Origin: Ctenosaura bakeri
Taxonomy: Eukaryota > Chordata > Lepidosauria > Squamata > Iguanidae
Reading direction: 5' to 3'
Assembly (NCBI GenBank): GCA_948474755.1
Contig: CAOLHI010000060.1
Span: 868,001 to 932,000 of the forward strand
DNA length: 64,000 bases
Under the pieces are notes generated by a model. That model made no database searches. It was not told where the DNA came from and saw nothing but the letters and a program-made list of their open reading frames with translations. The first letter of the stretch is position 1. Each line of letters starts with the position of its first letter. Positions 1 to 9,970 of this stretch are shown here, in pieces. Position numbers and translations under genes: made by a program.

Positions 1-470
1 TGTTTACAAATAGCTTTCATCTCTTTGAACTAATTTTCAAAGGTTTCTGGGCTAAGCATACATGGACATTGGTGTAGCACTTAAATGTGCTTCCACATCA
101 CCCCTCCTCAGGTTCATCCCTCCTGTGTTGAAGAAAAATACTTGCACATGGCCTATTATCTCTATGTATTTCTCTGTTTCTGCTGGTAAAAGCAGTCTAT
201 TATTCTTTTTGTTCATAAGATCTTGTCCTTTCCAACCAACCAGATGAGGAGGAATAAATATGATTGCTTTTGTTTGATCATGAGGAAAACCCTCTTTATG
301 TGTTCATTTCTCCACATGAATAGAAGAGAGTGTGGATATGTGTTCCAGCCATTCCTATCCCAAAAGTCAGCATTTCTTATTGTGTAGTACCCATGCTAGT
401 AACTCCCTTGGCTCATGTCTAGGCTGTTGACTAGGTATTACCACAGGGCTGCCCACAATGAGAAATAGCG
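1..470. other. Unclassified non-coding sequence
   Basis: AT-rich sequence in which I recognise no exon, RNA gene or transposon family. The frames present are short, low in complexity and lack domain motifs. It runs up to the SINE that starts at about 471. Confidence 0.5.
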
Positions 471-663
471 AGAGCCAGCATGGTGTAGTCGTTGAGCACT
501 AGACTATGACTCTGGACACCAGGTTTGATTCCCTCCTGAGCCAAGGAAACTCACTGAGTGACCTTGAGTACATCACACAGTCTCAGTCCCAGAAAACCCC
601 ATGACACATCACCTTAGGGTCTCCATAAGTCAGAAATGATTTGAAGGCACATGACAACAACAC
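471..663 (+). mobile_element. tRNA-derived SINE with ACAAC tail
   Basis: The head GCCAGCATGGTGTAGTCGTT resembles a tRNA A box. GGTTTGATTCC about 50 bases later resembles a B box, so the head is probably an internal Pol III promoter. The body ends with AGGGTCTCCATAAGTCAGAA and a GACAACAACAC tail. This matches the abundant tRNA-headed SINEs of squamates. The 3' part is shared with the BovB-type LINE end at 31150-31255, which suggests it borrows that LINE's machinery. There is no coding capacity. A functional tRNA is excluded because the cloverleaf does not continue after the B box. Confidence 0.85.
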
Positions 664-2060
664 AGCCCACAGGGATTTCCCTACTTTCTCCCTCTCCCTC
701 TGTTTTTCATGCATAAACAACACAGACACACAGCCCTGCAGCTACCTTTTGGCTTTATTTAGACATGTGAGTATGCTTGGAAACTTAGAAATGCAGAGAG
801 AGTATGTGGAAACCTCGTGCTGAAACAAATATAACGTGTGCCTATAAATTAAAGCCTCCCCCTTAGGAAAATGAAATTTCACAGTGTAATTACCCCTATT
901 TCTTCACAGAAAACATAAAGAAATTTATGGAACTAATTACTCTGATAATGGAGAGGAATCTCTTCCCCCACCTTTCATTACAATCCTGCCTTAAAGGAAG
1001 ATATGGGAAAATGTAATTCACTGAGCAACAGAGTCATTCCAGCATTCTGTATTTCTACTTATTAGAAATGGTGGAGGTTTAATACCTATCATCACTAAAT
1101 ATAAACATTTTGTGTAGAAAAAAAGTTCTATAATGAGATTTTGTTTGCATGTTAACTTGAAATATATTAAAAAAATTTTTTTAAATAAAACTAAGTTAGA
1201 AATGACTGATTATTCCAAAATATTCAGTCTACACATTGTAATCTGGTGCACATGCTGCATAGCTAGACTATTTAAAATATACTGAAATTAATGGGTGCTT
1301 AGCAGACTAAAGGTGTGCAAGAACCCAAACTAATTGTGCTCTTTTGTTTTTTGTTTTGCACTAAATTTATTACAAGAAAACTGGAGCTTTTCTTAAGATC
1401 TGTTTCATAAGTATAAGGTGGAATTGAGAGGTATAAGATTGGCTAAATGTTCTCCGTGACTGTCTGAACAACTAGTGCCAATAAATATTAAATTCAAGGT
1501 GACTAACATCACCAATATGTGAACAGGTAAATCAGAGTGAAGAAATCACCTTACACAGCAGATGCCAGAGTGGTAGCCTGTCCCAGCCAGTCTTCCTAAC
1601 CCTGCTTTCTCTTGGATTATATTTGTCCAACCTGTCCTGTAGTCCAAAAATTAACCTGCTTCTTGCAGGTATTATGAAAGGCTCTCCCTTCTCCACAGAG
1701 TTGAATGAAGAATCAGTTGTCAATATAGTTAGCTTCTCTATATAGAACAGTTGGAGGCACCATTTTGTTCTTGCTAAATGCAGAATATTGTGTCAGGCCT
1801 GCTGTGGCTATCATCCAACAGTCTGACCAAAAAACCATGCAGGAGAGGATTATATAGGTGAGGAGGCAGAACTGCAGACAGAAAAATATTTGACTATAAA
1901 TAGGCACTGTTAAAAGATCCATATTTGCCTACCACTACCCAGAACAATTTTCCTTTGCTCTTTGAACAACCCAGGTAACTATTTCCCCATTTTGTCCTAA
2001 AGGTCTAACTATCAAAAAAGAAACATCTCCTTAAGAAGCAATACCAGTGTTCCTACTCTG
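664..2060. other. Unclassified AT-rich non-coding sequence
   Basis: I see no repeat family or exon here. Runs of A and T and short frames only. 1260-1500 is particularly AT-rich. A splice-bounded exon with a conserved domain would overturn this, but none was seen on either strand. Confidence 0.45.
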
Positions 2061-2096
<36 letters not shown>

Positions 2097-2283
2097 CGTC
2101 GTCGTCGTGTGCCTTCAAGTCAACTCTGACTTATGGCAACTCTATGGTGAACAAATCATGGGGTTTTCTGGGGCTGAGACACACCCAAGGTCATGTTGTA
2201 GGTTTCTACGACTGAGCAGGGAATCAAACCCTGGTCTTTAGGATTATAGTCCAATATCCAAAGCACTACACCATGCTGGCTCT
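2061..2283 (-). mobile_element. tRNA-derived SINE, longer variant, minus strand
   Basis: Read on the minus strand it starts AGAGCCAGCATGGTGTAGTG and carries the B-box-like GGTTTGATTCCC. It ends in (ACG)n followed by (AAC)n, seen on the plus strand as TTG repeats then TCG repeats at 2061-2108. The segment CAAGTCAACTCTGACTTATGG near the tail matches the other SINE copies. It keeps a middle section, with GGGGTTTTCTGGGGCTGAG on the plus strand, that is shortened in the copy at 471-663. The frame over this region is an artefact of the TTG run (polyvaline). Confidence 0.85.
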
Positions 2284-4854
2284 GTTTACCTTTCACATTT
2301 CCCACTATCATTATCATAAATAAGTTGGTTTAATTTATTTTTCCTTATTGAATGCTATTTGCCAAAGTTAACAATAAGGAAAGGAAATCTATTCATTTGT
2401 GACAATGATTCACTTTTTGCACGTCTGTTTGATCATCACACCTTGACAATCCAGGAAAGCCAAAAGTAAAGGAAGCTTTACAAGGATCCCAGCTGTGGAA
2501 TAATGGCCACAGAATAGCCTGATGCCTACAATTTCAGATGCAAAGTTAATTAATTTAATAGGACATGCTTTGAAGGACACTAATGAAAGCAGATTCTCTC
2601 TGTTATCAAAATCCTCCTCCAAAGAACAAATTCTACATATTATGGAAATATTATTCCTCCCTCAACACTGCCATAGTCTCAGAGAAACCTAGGAAAGAAT
2701 ATTAATTCTGTATTACAGTTCTTATTCTACATGTATTAGTGTGTGCATTCATTATGGACCTCTGAGAGAACTTTTCTTATTGGGCAGCATATAAATGTGA
2801 GAAAGAAATATGTGCATATGTGTGTTCTGTGGGGAAAAATGTATCTCCTATTCTTTCGTGTAAATATGTTCTGGCAAATGCAGGATACACATAGAGCCTT
2901 CTAAATGATAGACTCCATAACATGGAATAGTTCTCTCAAGTCAAAACCTGCCAGTGTCTTTTGGCATTTAAAAATATACAGAATTTCTGTATTGTTCCTT
3001 GGAACCATTCTATATATTAGAGAATGAGATTTAGACTGGTAATTTGCCCAAATAATCTGTAATCCCAACATGTTGATGAACTCTGTGGAAGGTCATTCTT
3101 TTTATCGAAAGAATATAGTAGGAGTAAAACAACCCATCTGGCATTTTATGCATTGTTTTCTATTTTAGCAGCTTCACTTTAGCAGCTTTTCTATTTTAAC
3201 AGCTTCATTGTATTTGTCTTTCAGTTTTATATCAGCAGACTCTTATTTTACCCCCCACCCCTAATATTTCTACTGGATACTGAATTAAAAACAATAATAA
3301 TAATATGTGAATGTGTGCCTCATTGACTTTGGCACAATGAGCTGGATTACTTAGCCACTCTTTGATATTTGAAGCAATAGCACCATGTTCAGTTTATAAG
3401 TCTGGGAACAAGAAGAGCTGTACAAGAGAAATGGTATTCACACAACAAATGTATGAACTAGAAATGACAGATGAGCCATGCACCTAGAGTTTCAATTTGA
3501 ACAGGAGAGACATCTTGTACTTTAGGGATCCAGTCTCCAGGCAACTAGAGATTGGAAAAAAGCATTCATTTCCTTCCTGTTCTACAACAGTAGACTCCAA
3601 ATAATATGAGAGGAGTGATAGCAGAAAATGCTTTTGGCATTACATTGAAATGCTTTCGAAAATAGAAAGGATGGCCGTTGTTTCATCATCATTGAATTAG
3701 TTCACAAATTATTTCTTCCTTTTTTAAACAAGTGACTGATTATATTAATGCACCTAAAGGATTGCATATTAATAGAAATCTCTGAATCACTACTTGTTTT
3801 TCAGAAGCTTCTGAATGCTCTCATTATTGCCAGGAGTTATAAAGGTAAGACTTCAGTTTGAGTGGGATTTTGCAATCAAGTAAGGAAGTTGAGGGTTTGT
3901 GGATGAGGAACAGAGTTGTGTAAACAAGAGCTTGTACTATTAAGTATAAGAAAAGATTTTTATCAGAAGACCTATGAGAAGAACAAAAGGAAAAAGAGAG
4001 AAATAAATATTATTGTTTGTTTGAATCTTTGTTTAATCTTTGTTTGAAGTTACAGTCCTAATCACATCAGAAATGTGGATTGTATTAAACACGCATTTTT
4101 TACTGTGCATGCATAGAATTATAGTTATTGAGGCCTAGGAAAATGTGTGTGACATGATGGATAGAGCATAGCGCATAGAAAATGTACATAGAAAAGTACA
4201 CTTTGAGCTCAATTTTTTTTTTCCAGAAAATATTTTTCTGGGAAAATTCTAAATATTTTTTTCCTTCACTCTTCTTCCAAGAAGACTACTCCATGAAATT
4301 TTCTCTGCATATTCTCCAACTACATTGCTTCCATTTTGCCACTGAAAGGGCCTAGAATAGAGGTAGAAGATGTCTCCCTCCAGATAGTTTTGAACCTCAA
4401 CTCCTAGAACTCCCAGCATGGATGTAATGGTGATCTGGCTCTGACATCTGTCATCTCATTGATCGCTAGGGTTGATTCAACTGATCTGGCTGGTTAAGCA
4501 GGTATCCCCTTTGTCCCTCACCACTCCACGTGTGTCCCTCCTAAAGGTGAGTGCTCCAGAGAAGAGGATGACCATCCCAGATAGAAGGAATGTGCCGTTA
4601 TTTGGTAAAGAGTATATGATAGCTGCATGGTCTTGCTAGAACCTCCAAACAAGCTCAATATGATACACTTGATCCCACTCTGAGCAAGGCTCTGTGCAAG
4701 TAATTTGTATTTTCTTCTGCATTTTTTTTAATTTCCCCCTTGTGCGTGTGTGTGTGTGTGAAAAAAGAAGGACCTTGACAAGCTTCCCCATTAGCTAGCT
4801 AGTAAATATCTGAGCTAGATAATGCTATTGTAAGGTGGATTTGTAATTAGTTAA
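2284..4854. other. Unclassified sequence with minor simple repeats
   Basis: Mostly AT-rich sequence without recognised exons. A short AAT-rich run lies near 3290-3305 and a short GT run at 4742-4760. At 4378-4440 a phrase ending CTCCTAGAACTCCCAGCATG looks like a remnant of the hairpin repeat also seen at 24092-24206. The block at about 4440-4590 may be an old repeat that I cannot name. Confidence 0.45.
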
Positions 4855-5228
4855 CTGGCTGGATTCTCACCAATGGCTCCTCTTCATCCTGGACAGAAGT
4901 GACCAGTAGAGTGGCACAGGGTTCTGTCTTGGGCCCTGTGCCACTCAACAGCTTTATCAGTGACTTGGATGAAGAATAGAGAGCATTCTTAGCAAATTTG
5001 CAGATGACTCTAAATGAGGAGGGGTAGCTAACACCCCAGAAGGCAGGACAAGAATTCAGAATGGCCTTAACAGATTAGAGAGACAGGACAAAATTATATT
5101 AAAAAAACAAAACAAAACAGGGAGAAATGTAATGTACTACACTTGGGTAGAAAAAAATGGCATGTATGGATATAAAATGTGTGACCTGGCTTGACCACAG
5201 TACTTGTAAAAGGAATCTAGGAGTCTTT
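4855..5228 (+). mobile_element. CR1 LINE 3' part, segment 1
   Basis: First of three pieces of one CR1 element. The DNA keeps the reverse-transcriptase landmarks in broken frame: a GVPQGSVLGP-like stretch near 4910-4945, NxFIxDLDE near 4950-4975 and KFADDTK near 4995-5015, then the VLHLG-like region near 5130-5150. Frameshifts and stops are common, so it is a dead copy, truncated at its 5' end. It is interrupted at 5228/5229 by an inverted-repeat element and resumes at 6185. Confidence 0.85.
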
Positions 5229-6184
5229 GGCCCTTTTTACAAGGCATTTGCCATGTGAAAGGGCCTCCAGAGCATCACATGATTGCGAGGAGCATTTCAG
5301 ACGACGTCTTCACAATCGCGTGACTGCTGGGACTGGCAGGCACCGATCATACACTATTTCATTTTCAGATTGTAGCCAAAAATGGTGTGCAATTGCACAT
5401 TGCTCTGGGGCCCCACACACACTTATCTTGTGTGCAGAGCTCTGGAGCTGCGGCCCTCGCACTTCCTCCTTCAGTGCAGCCTGGTAAAATACTCAGCTGC
5501 GCTGCAGAAGGAAGAGGCAGAGCCCTCATGCTGCCTGCCAGCCAGCAGGTCGCTCCTGCAGGGCTGAAGCAGTGGGGATGCAAAAGGCTCTTGCAAGAGG
5601 CTGCTCACTGTTGGGGAAATTGAAAAAAAAATTGAATATTGAGAGACCTTGGTAATGAGACTCTCAATCAGCAGAGTATTTTACTAATTGCACAAAAACG
5701 GAAGTTGAACAGTTCACCAGTCCCACTTCTTTAACTTCATCCCAAACGCACTTAATCTAGCTCAAAATAATCACAAAAGCAGTTTGGTTAAAAATATAAA
5801 AGAGGAGATTACTCACAAAATCTTGTACATAGTCTATGCAGGTTCAATTCTTGAAGAAGGTAGGAAGAAAATTAAGCACTCACATGCTTGCTGACAATAA
5901 TCCTTGTTGGGAAATCTCAAAGCATGCTTTCAGGTCAAAAGGCGAAGACCAAAAAGGGAGGAGTAAATGGCAAGAGAACCTTTTAAAGAACAAGGAATAT
6001 GTACGTGCTGGAGGAAGAGATGTTAACCAACAAACAGGAAGTTCTCTCTAGGCTATCTCGCTATGCTTACAATAGAAATGCAAACAAACTAGCCAGTTAA
6101 TTAGGCATGCAAAGGTTACCACTCCCAACACTCACGTGATCCCCGTGCAACTGCACCAGACGGAGGTAAGATGCGGAAGGGGCC
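5229..6184 (-). mobile_element. CpG-rich inverted-repeat element (family A), split by a solo LTR
   Basis: The ends are GGCCCTTTTTAC on the left and GCGGAAGGGGCC on the right, forming a terminal inverted repeat. Flanking bases are TTT (5226-5228) and TTA (6185-6187), consistent with a 3-bp duplication of the CR1 sequence GTCTTAGTA. Without the LTR at 5609-6130 the element is about 430 bp, close to the 425-bp copy at 19084-19508, which shares its internal sequence (phrases such as ACTATTTCATT and GGAGCTGCRG). A minus-strand motif CAAGATAAGTG at about 5420-5430 corresponds to the AGGTAAGTG motif of other copies. It has no transposase, so it is non-autonomous. Superfamily by inference: PIF/Harbinger-like. 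Confidence 0.8.
5609..6130 (-). mobile_element. Solo LTR, 522 bp, 5-bp TSD
   Basis: Starts TGTTGGGG and ends CTCCCAACA, an inverted TG...CA terminus typical of LTRs. The flanks are CTCAC at 5604-5608 and again at 6131-6135, an exact 5-bp TSD. It sits inside the family A element, so it is younger than that. No internal retroviral genes remain, consistent with recombination between two LTRs. The minus orientation is a tentative reading. Confidence 0.85.
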
Positions 6185-6438
6185 TTAGTAAACCAGATGC
6201 TGAATATGACTCAGCAGTGTAATGCAGTAAAGTATAATGATGGAACATGTCCAGAAGAGGGTAACCAAAATGGTAAAGGCCTGGAAACCATGCCTTGTAA
6301 GGAACAGCTTAGGGAGATAGGCATGTTGAGTCTGGAGAAGATGCTGTTAAGAAGTGACATGATAACTATGTTTAAATATTTGAAAGGATGTCACATGGAA
6401 AATGAAGTAAACCTATTTTTTGCTGCCCCAGAGATTCA
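6185..6438 (+). mobile_element. CR1 LINE 3' part, segment 2
   Basis: Continuation of the CR1 copy of 4855-5228. It contains the well-known CR1 3' phrases ATGTCCAGAAGAGGGTAACC, GGTAAAGGCCTGGAAACCAT, TTGAGTCTGGAGAAGATG and ATTTGAAAGGATGTCACAT. It is broken at 6438/6439 by a second inverted-repeat element inside CCCCAGAGATTCAGACACAG. Confidence 0.9.
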
Positions 6439-6979
6439 GGCCCTTTTCGCACGGGCTTTCTGTTGCGCGACAGCCCCGTGAGCCTTGCGGGAGTGGGAGC
6501 GTCACTCTGCACGATGCACTCCCACTTCCGCCACGCTCACGGGGCTGCAGCAGCGCGATTGCTGGTTTTTTGATTTTCGCCTCAAAGTGAAAATCACCCG
6601 CGCTCGCGCAACGCTCCTGGCGCCCACGCGCACTTACCTCCTGTGCGGAGTGTTGGGGAGGCGGCCGGGTCACGCTTCCTTCCCTCCGCCCCTGTGGAAG
6701 GAAGGGGCGGGGCGCTAGCGCAACGGATGCGACAGCCTCCTGCTTTACGCGAGCGGGGGGGACGGACGTGACAGCCTCCTGCTTCGCGTGAGCGGGGGGA
6801 TGGATGTGACAGCGTCCTGCTTCGCCCGGGGGAAGGGTGGCTCACGCGAGGCTGCCGCTTCCCCGCTCGTTCCTTCGCCTGCAGAAGGAACGAGGGGGAA
6901 GCAGCACCCTCCCGGAGGAGCCTTCTCGCGCGAGCCGCCCTCCCCCGCTCACGCGAGAAGTCTCAATGCGAAAAGGGCC
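6439..6979 (-). mobile_element. CpG-rich inverted-repeat element (family A), 541 bp
   Basis: Termini GGCCCTTTTCGCAC and TGCGAAAAGGGCC are inverted repeats. The duplicated TCA flanks at 6436-6438 and 6980-6982 fit the surrounding CR1 sequence, so the 3-bp TSD is independently supported. The interior is very CpG-rich, with many CGCG and GCGC steps. At 6631-6641 the minus strand reads AGGTAAGTGCG, a strong splice-donor match. A unit of about 38-40 bases, recognisable by GACAGCCTCCTGCTT, is repeated three times at about 6722-6840. High CpG retention suggests a young or weakly methylated copy. No transposase is encoded. Confidence 0.85.
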
Positions 6980-7225
6980 TCAGACACAGAGAAGTGGCTT
7001 CAAACTTCAGGAAAAGAGATTGCATCTAACTTAGGAAGAATGTTCTGGTAGCAAGAACAGTTTGACAGTGGAATGCGCTGCTTTGGAGTGTGGTGGAGTC
7101 TCCTTCATTCGATTTTTTTTAAAACAGAGGCTGGATGACCATCTGTTGGGAGTGCTTTCATTGTGCTTGACAGGGAGTTGGGCTCCATAGCCCTTGTGGT
7201 CTTTTCCAGCTCTATGGTTCTATAA
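6980..7225 (+). mobile_element. CR1 LINE 3' terminus, segment 3
   Basis: Final piece of the CR1 copy. It includes GAAGTGGCTTCAAACTTCAG, GTGGTGGAGTCTCCTTC, GAGGCTGGATGACCATCTGT and the end TCTATGGTTCTATAAG, which is the usual CR1 3' terminal repeat region. The CR1 is non-coding here and represents the last part of ORF2 plus the 3' UTR. Confidence 0.9.
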
Positions 7226-7306
7226 GAAGTAGCAGTAGGAAAACATGGAAAGTGAAAATGTCTGGTAGTCCTTTAAAATTCAATAAATGTGGGAGGGTGA
7301 CTCAAT

Positions 7307-8081
7307 GACCATTTTTGCACTACACTGTTATAGTGCTATTATTCCACTTTCAACATCCTGTGGAATCCTGGGGTTTGCATTTTAAGGAAAGGCATTCAGA
7401 ATTGTCAAGGTAATGTGAGGTATGCACCTCAGAGCATGTGCAGAGTTTTGATAAGGAAGTGGTGCCCAGCTACAACCAGTTGCTCCAGATAGGGAAAAAA
7501 AACCCTCACAGACTCAAAGCAATGAGGCTTAGTGTTGTTTATTCAACAAAGCACAGAAGATAAGTGTTAGGGCTTTGGGCAGCAAGCCTAGAAGGAAAAA
7601 AAAATAAGGCACAAAAAAGTAGAATGGAAGACACACCACATGGCCAAAGGTAGTTCAAAAATAGCCTACAGCAGCATGTCCAAAGGCAAATAACCTAAGG
7701 CACACCTAAGCCTTTTTTTTTAAAGGGCTTAACCACACCCCAGTCAATATTGGGTGACCCAATTGCACTCATAGCACACAACCTCCTCATGTTGAGTGCT
7801 CTCTGATGAGGTAAGACCTTTCAAGGCAGGCTAGCCAAAACATTCCCTTGTAGCTTTGCTTTAAGGTTATATCACCTCATATCTCCATCCACTTAGAAAA
7901 AGCTTTCCTGGTCACATCATACTCACTCTTTGAATGCCCTGACAAGAATTCTCATCCAGAGAGCTCTTTGGCCTCACTAAAGTACAAACCTCAGAATTCC
8001 ACAGGATGTGGAAAGTGGAATAACAGTGTTATAGTGTATAACCGTGTAGTGTGGAAATAACAGTGTAGTATGGAAATGGCC
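7307..8081. mobile_element. Palindromic MITE (family C), split by a solo LTR
   Basis: The left arm runs GACCATTTTTGCACTACACTG then TAGTGCTATTATTCCACTTT. The right arm (about 7945-8081) carries the complement and ends ATGGAAATGGCC. Nearly the whole element is an imperfect inverted repeat, as in the copies at 42416, 42723, 60018 and 35385. Flanks AAT and CAT agree in two of three bases. Removing the LTR at 7403-7944 leaves about 230 bp. A small repeat of the GTGTAGTRTGGAAAT end occurs at 8045-8081. Confidence 0.8.
7403..7944 (-). mobile_element. Solo LTR, 542 bp, 5-bp TSD
   Basis: Termini are TGTCAAGG and CCCTGACA, matching inverted repeats with TG...CA ends. The flanks AGAAT at 7398-7402 and 7945-7949 form an exact 5-bp TSD, and joining them rebuilds the MITE phrase ending AGAATTCTC seen in sister copies. 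A minus-strand AATAAA lies at about 7540 (TTTATT on plus), suggesting minus orientation. No retroviral coding sequence is present. Confidence 0.85.
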
Positions 8082-8567
8082 CATGATGAAAGTCTAGTCT
8101 GGAAGCACTTAAATAGAAATTGTTTCCTAGAAAAATTATGGGAGTTTGAGGTTTTAACTAAGCTGTAGACATATATATATATATATATATATCAGGCAGC
8201 AGCCAGTACAAATGATGAGGGTCTGTTCTCCTGTCAACAGAATACAGTAGACTGATATTTCTGCCCCCTCCTGTTAGCAATCTTTTGGTGCAAAGAGGAA
8301 TTGTGACAGGGATCCTGATTGATGATCAAATATTGCTGCTGCAAGTTGGGTGGAACATTGGTCAGGGCTTCTGACTCCCACTGAACATCAGTCAGGACTT
8401 CTGACCCCCATTGACTGAAGACAAGATCCTTGTCACTCACAGTGGCTGCTGCCTCATGAGCCAGAACTAGGGGAAGGGATCAGATCAGATCAAGAGATGC
8501 TACTTGGTTGATTATACTAAATAGGTCATTCCTAGAAAATAGCTTATTTAGTATCTCAGTTATAGTT

Positions 8568-8609
<42 letters not shown>

Positions 8610-9370
8610 TTCTTGTTTTTCTCTTACGGAATAGATAACTCCATATTCACTTATTTTGTTTCCTTAATAACCCCTACTGTCTAAATAGATTTGGCCATTC
8701 TAATTTGGATCCAATCAATTGTTCACGTGTGGTAATTGCCAGTTTCTAATGTGTGTCAAAGATCACAATTTATTGATGAAAGTTTTGGTTTTGAATTTTA
8801 GTCTTTCTTCTGTCTAGGTATAAATCATGAGTTTCGACTCCTTTGACTTCAACAGGTAGCTAACAATATAGCAGGGGTGGGCAAAGTTCAGTCCTCCAGA
8901 AGTTGTTGGATTGCAAGTCCCGTTGCTACTAACCAAGCATGATGAGAGTTATACTCTAAAAAAAAAAAACCCTCCTGAGGGCTGCATTCTTCCCGCTCTA
9001 GGTTGTGGAGTTTTCAACAGAACTTTTATCACAGTCATGATCTCAGACTCACTAATTGAAAATACAATGTATCCAAAAGTCAAATGTCAAAGTGTGTACA
9101 ATAGCAACAGAAGAAAAGAGGACATATATCTGAACCTTCTGCAGTATTGAATTCATTGTCATGATGCTGAAGTATTCAAACCCTGAGATGGATTCTTAAG
9201 ATATTTCTGAAGAGGCATCTGATATGCTAAATATGCTATATGAGAACAAACAAACAGTGTGAAACTTATATGGATTTTCATTCAATGATACTTGTCATGG
9301 AGTCTAACAGGCTACTCCAGGATTTGCTTATTAGAAGGCAAACAGCATAACTGTGAAGATTCTGGAGAAC
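8082..9370. other. Unclassified sequence with simple repeats
   Basis: Contains an AT dinucleotide run at 8170-8192 and a GTT run at 8568-8608. A short fragment at 8873-8945 contains CAGGGGTGGGCAAAGTTCAG and GAAGTTGTTGGATTGCAAGT, a common decayed reptile interspersed-repeat phrase. No exon was recognised. Confidence 0.5.
8568..8608. repeat. (GTT)n microsatellite
   Basis: Uninterrupted GTT triplets in otherwise AT-rich DNA. No SINE body is visible directly next to it, unlike the TTG run at 2061. Confidence 0.95.
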
Positions 9371-9558
9371 AGGTTGTTGTGGGTTTTCTGGGCTTTGAGG
9401 CTGTGTTTTATTAGTATTTTCTCCTGATGTTTTGCCTGCATCCGTGGCTGGCATTTTCAGAAGATCCTCTGAAGATGCCAGCCACAGATGTAGGCAAAAT
9501 GTCAGGAGAAAATACTAATAGAACATGGCCTCAAAGCCCGGAAAACCCACAGCAACCT
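9371..9558. mobile_element. Penelope-type palindromic terminal repeat with decayed hammerhead cores
   Basis: Two arms of 91 bases (9371-9461 and 9468-9558) are inverted copies with roughly eight differences, separated by six bases. The right arm reads CTGAAGA at 9469-9475, then a stem-loop built on GCCAGC...GTAGGC, then AAAATGTC. This follows the hammerhead order CTGANGA, stem II, GAAA, with GAAA changed to AAAA. The left arm has the same order on the minus strand, with CTGAAAA at 9454-9460. Hammerhead motifs in Penelope-like element repeats are established knowledge. Assignment of this copy is by pattern recognition, and both ribozymes look inactive. Confidence 0.65.
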
Positions 9559-9723
9559 ATGGATTCTAGCCATGAAAGCCTTTGACTTTACATTCTGGAG
9601 AATGTCTGAGGTGTTTGTGCAGTCCACATTTTGAAGCAAATTGACTTCATCAGCACACCCAGATAAATCTGCAGAGCTGATGAAGTTAGCTTTGGATTTT
9701 GTAGTTCTTTGAATTATGTAGCA

Positions 9724-9970
9724 CATTTATTTATTTTGTTTATTATATTAATATGCCACTTTTCTCCCAAAGTGGGACCCAAGGTGGCTCCCAGGAAAGT
9801 CAAAAACAGTAATAAAGCATTTAAAACAATTAAAAACATTAAAAGACATATATAATTATTAAAAAATATACATTAAAAAAAATCTTGATAAACTTAAAGC
9901 CCACCTGCTTACATATTGGAAGCCTACTTAAATAAGAATGTTTTTGTCTGCCAGTGAAAGGAGATCAAGG
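9724..9970 (-). mobile_element. L2-like LINE 3' end, minus strand
   Basis: The phrase AATATGCCACTTTTCTCCCA followed by AAGTGGGACCCAAGGTGGCT is the widely seen 3' terminal region of an L2/CR1-group reptile LINE. An A-rich stretch with AATTAAAAACATTAAAAG follows. It continues beyond the LTR at 9971-10850 into the coding fragments at 10851-12560. It is non-coding and represents the 3' UTR. Confidence 0.75.

Noticed and set aside
471..545. tRNA gene
   Set aside because: A-box- and B-box-like words are present, but the rest does not form an acceptor stem and continues into a SINE body with an ACAAC tail.
2047..2241. Polyvaline small membrane-like protein
   Set aside because: The hydrophobic run is the TTG microsatellite tail of a minus-strand SINE.
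5229..6184. One 956-bp transposon with unique centre
   Set aside because: The centre has LTR-type ends with exact CTCAC flanks, and removing it gives the normal 430-bp size of sister copies.
6439..6979. Promoter CpG island of a host gene
   Set aside because: The island coincides exactly with a transposon bounded by inverted repeats and a duplicated TCA, and no downstream exon was seen. Secondary promoter activity is not excluded.
7307..8081. Large autonomous palindromic transposon
   Set aside because: The extra internal length is a 542-bp solo LTR with AGAAT on both sides; there is no transposase.
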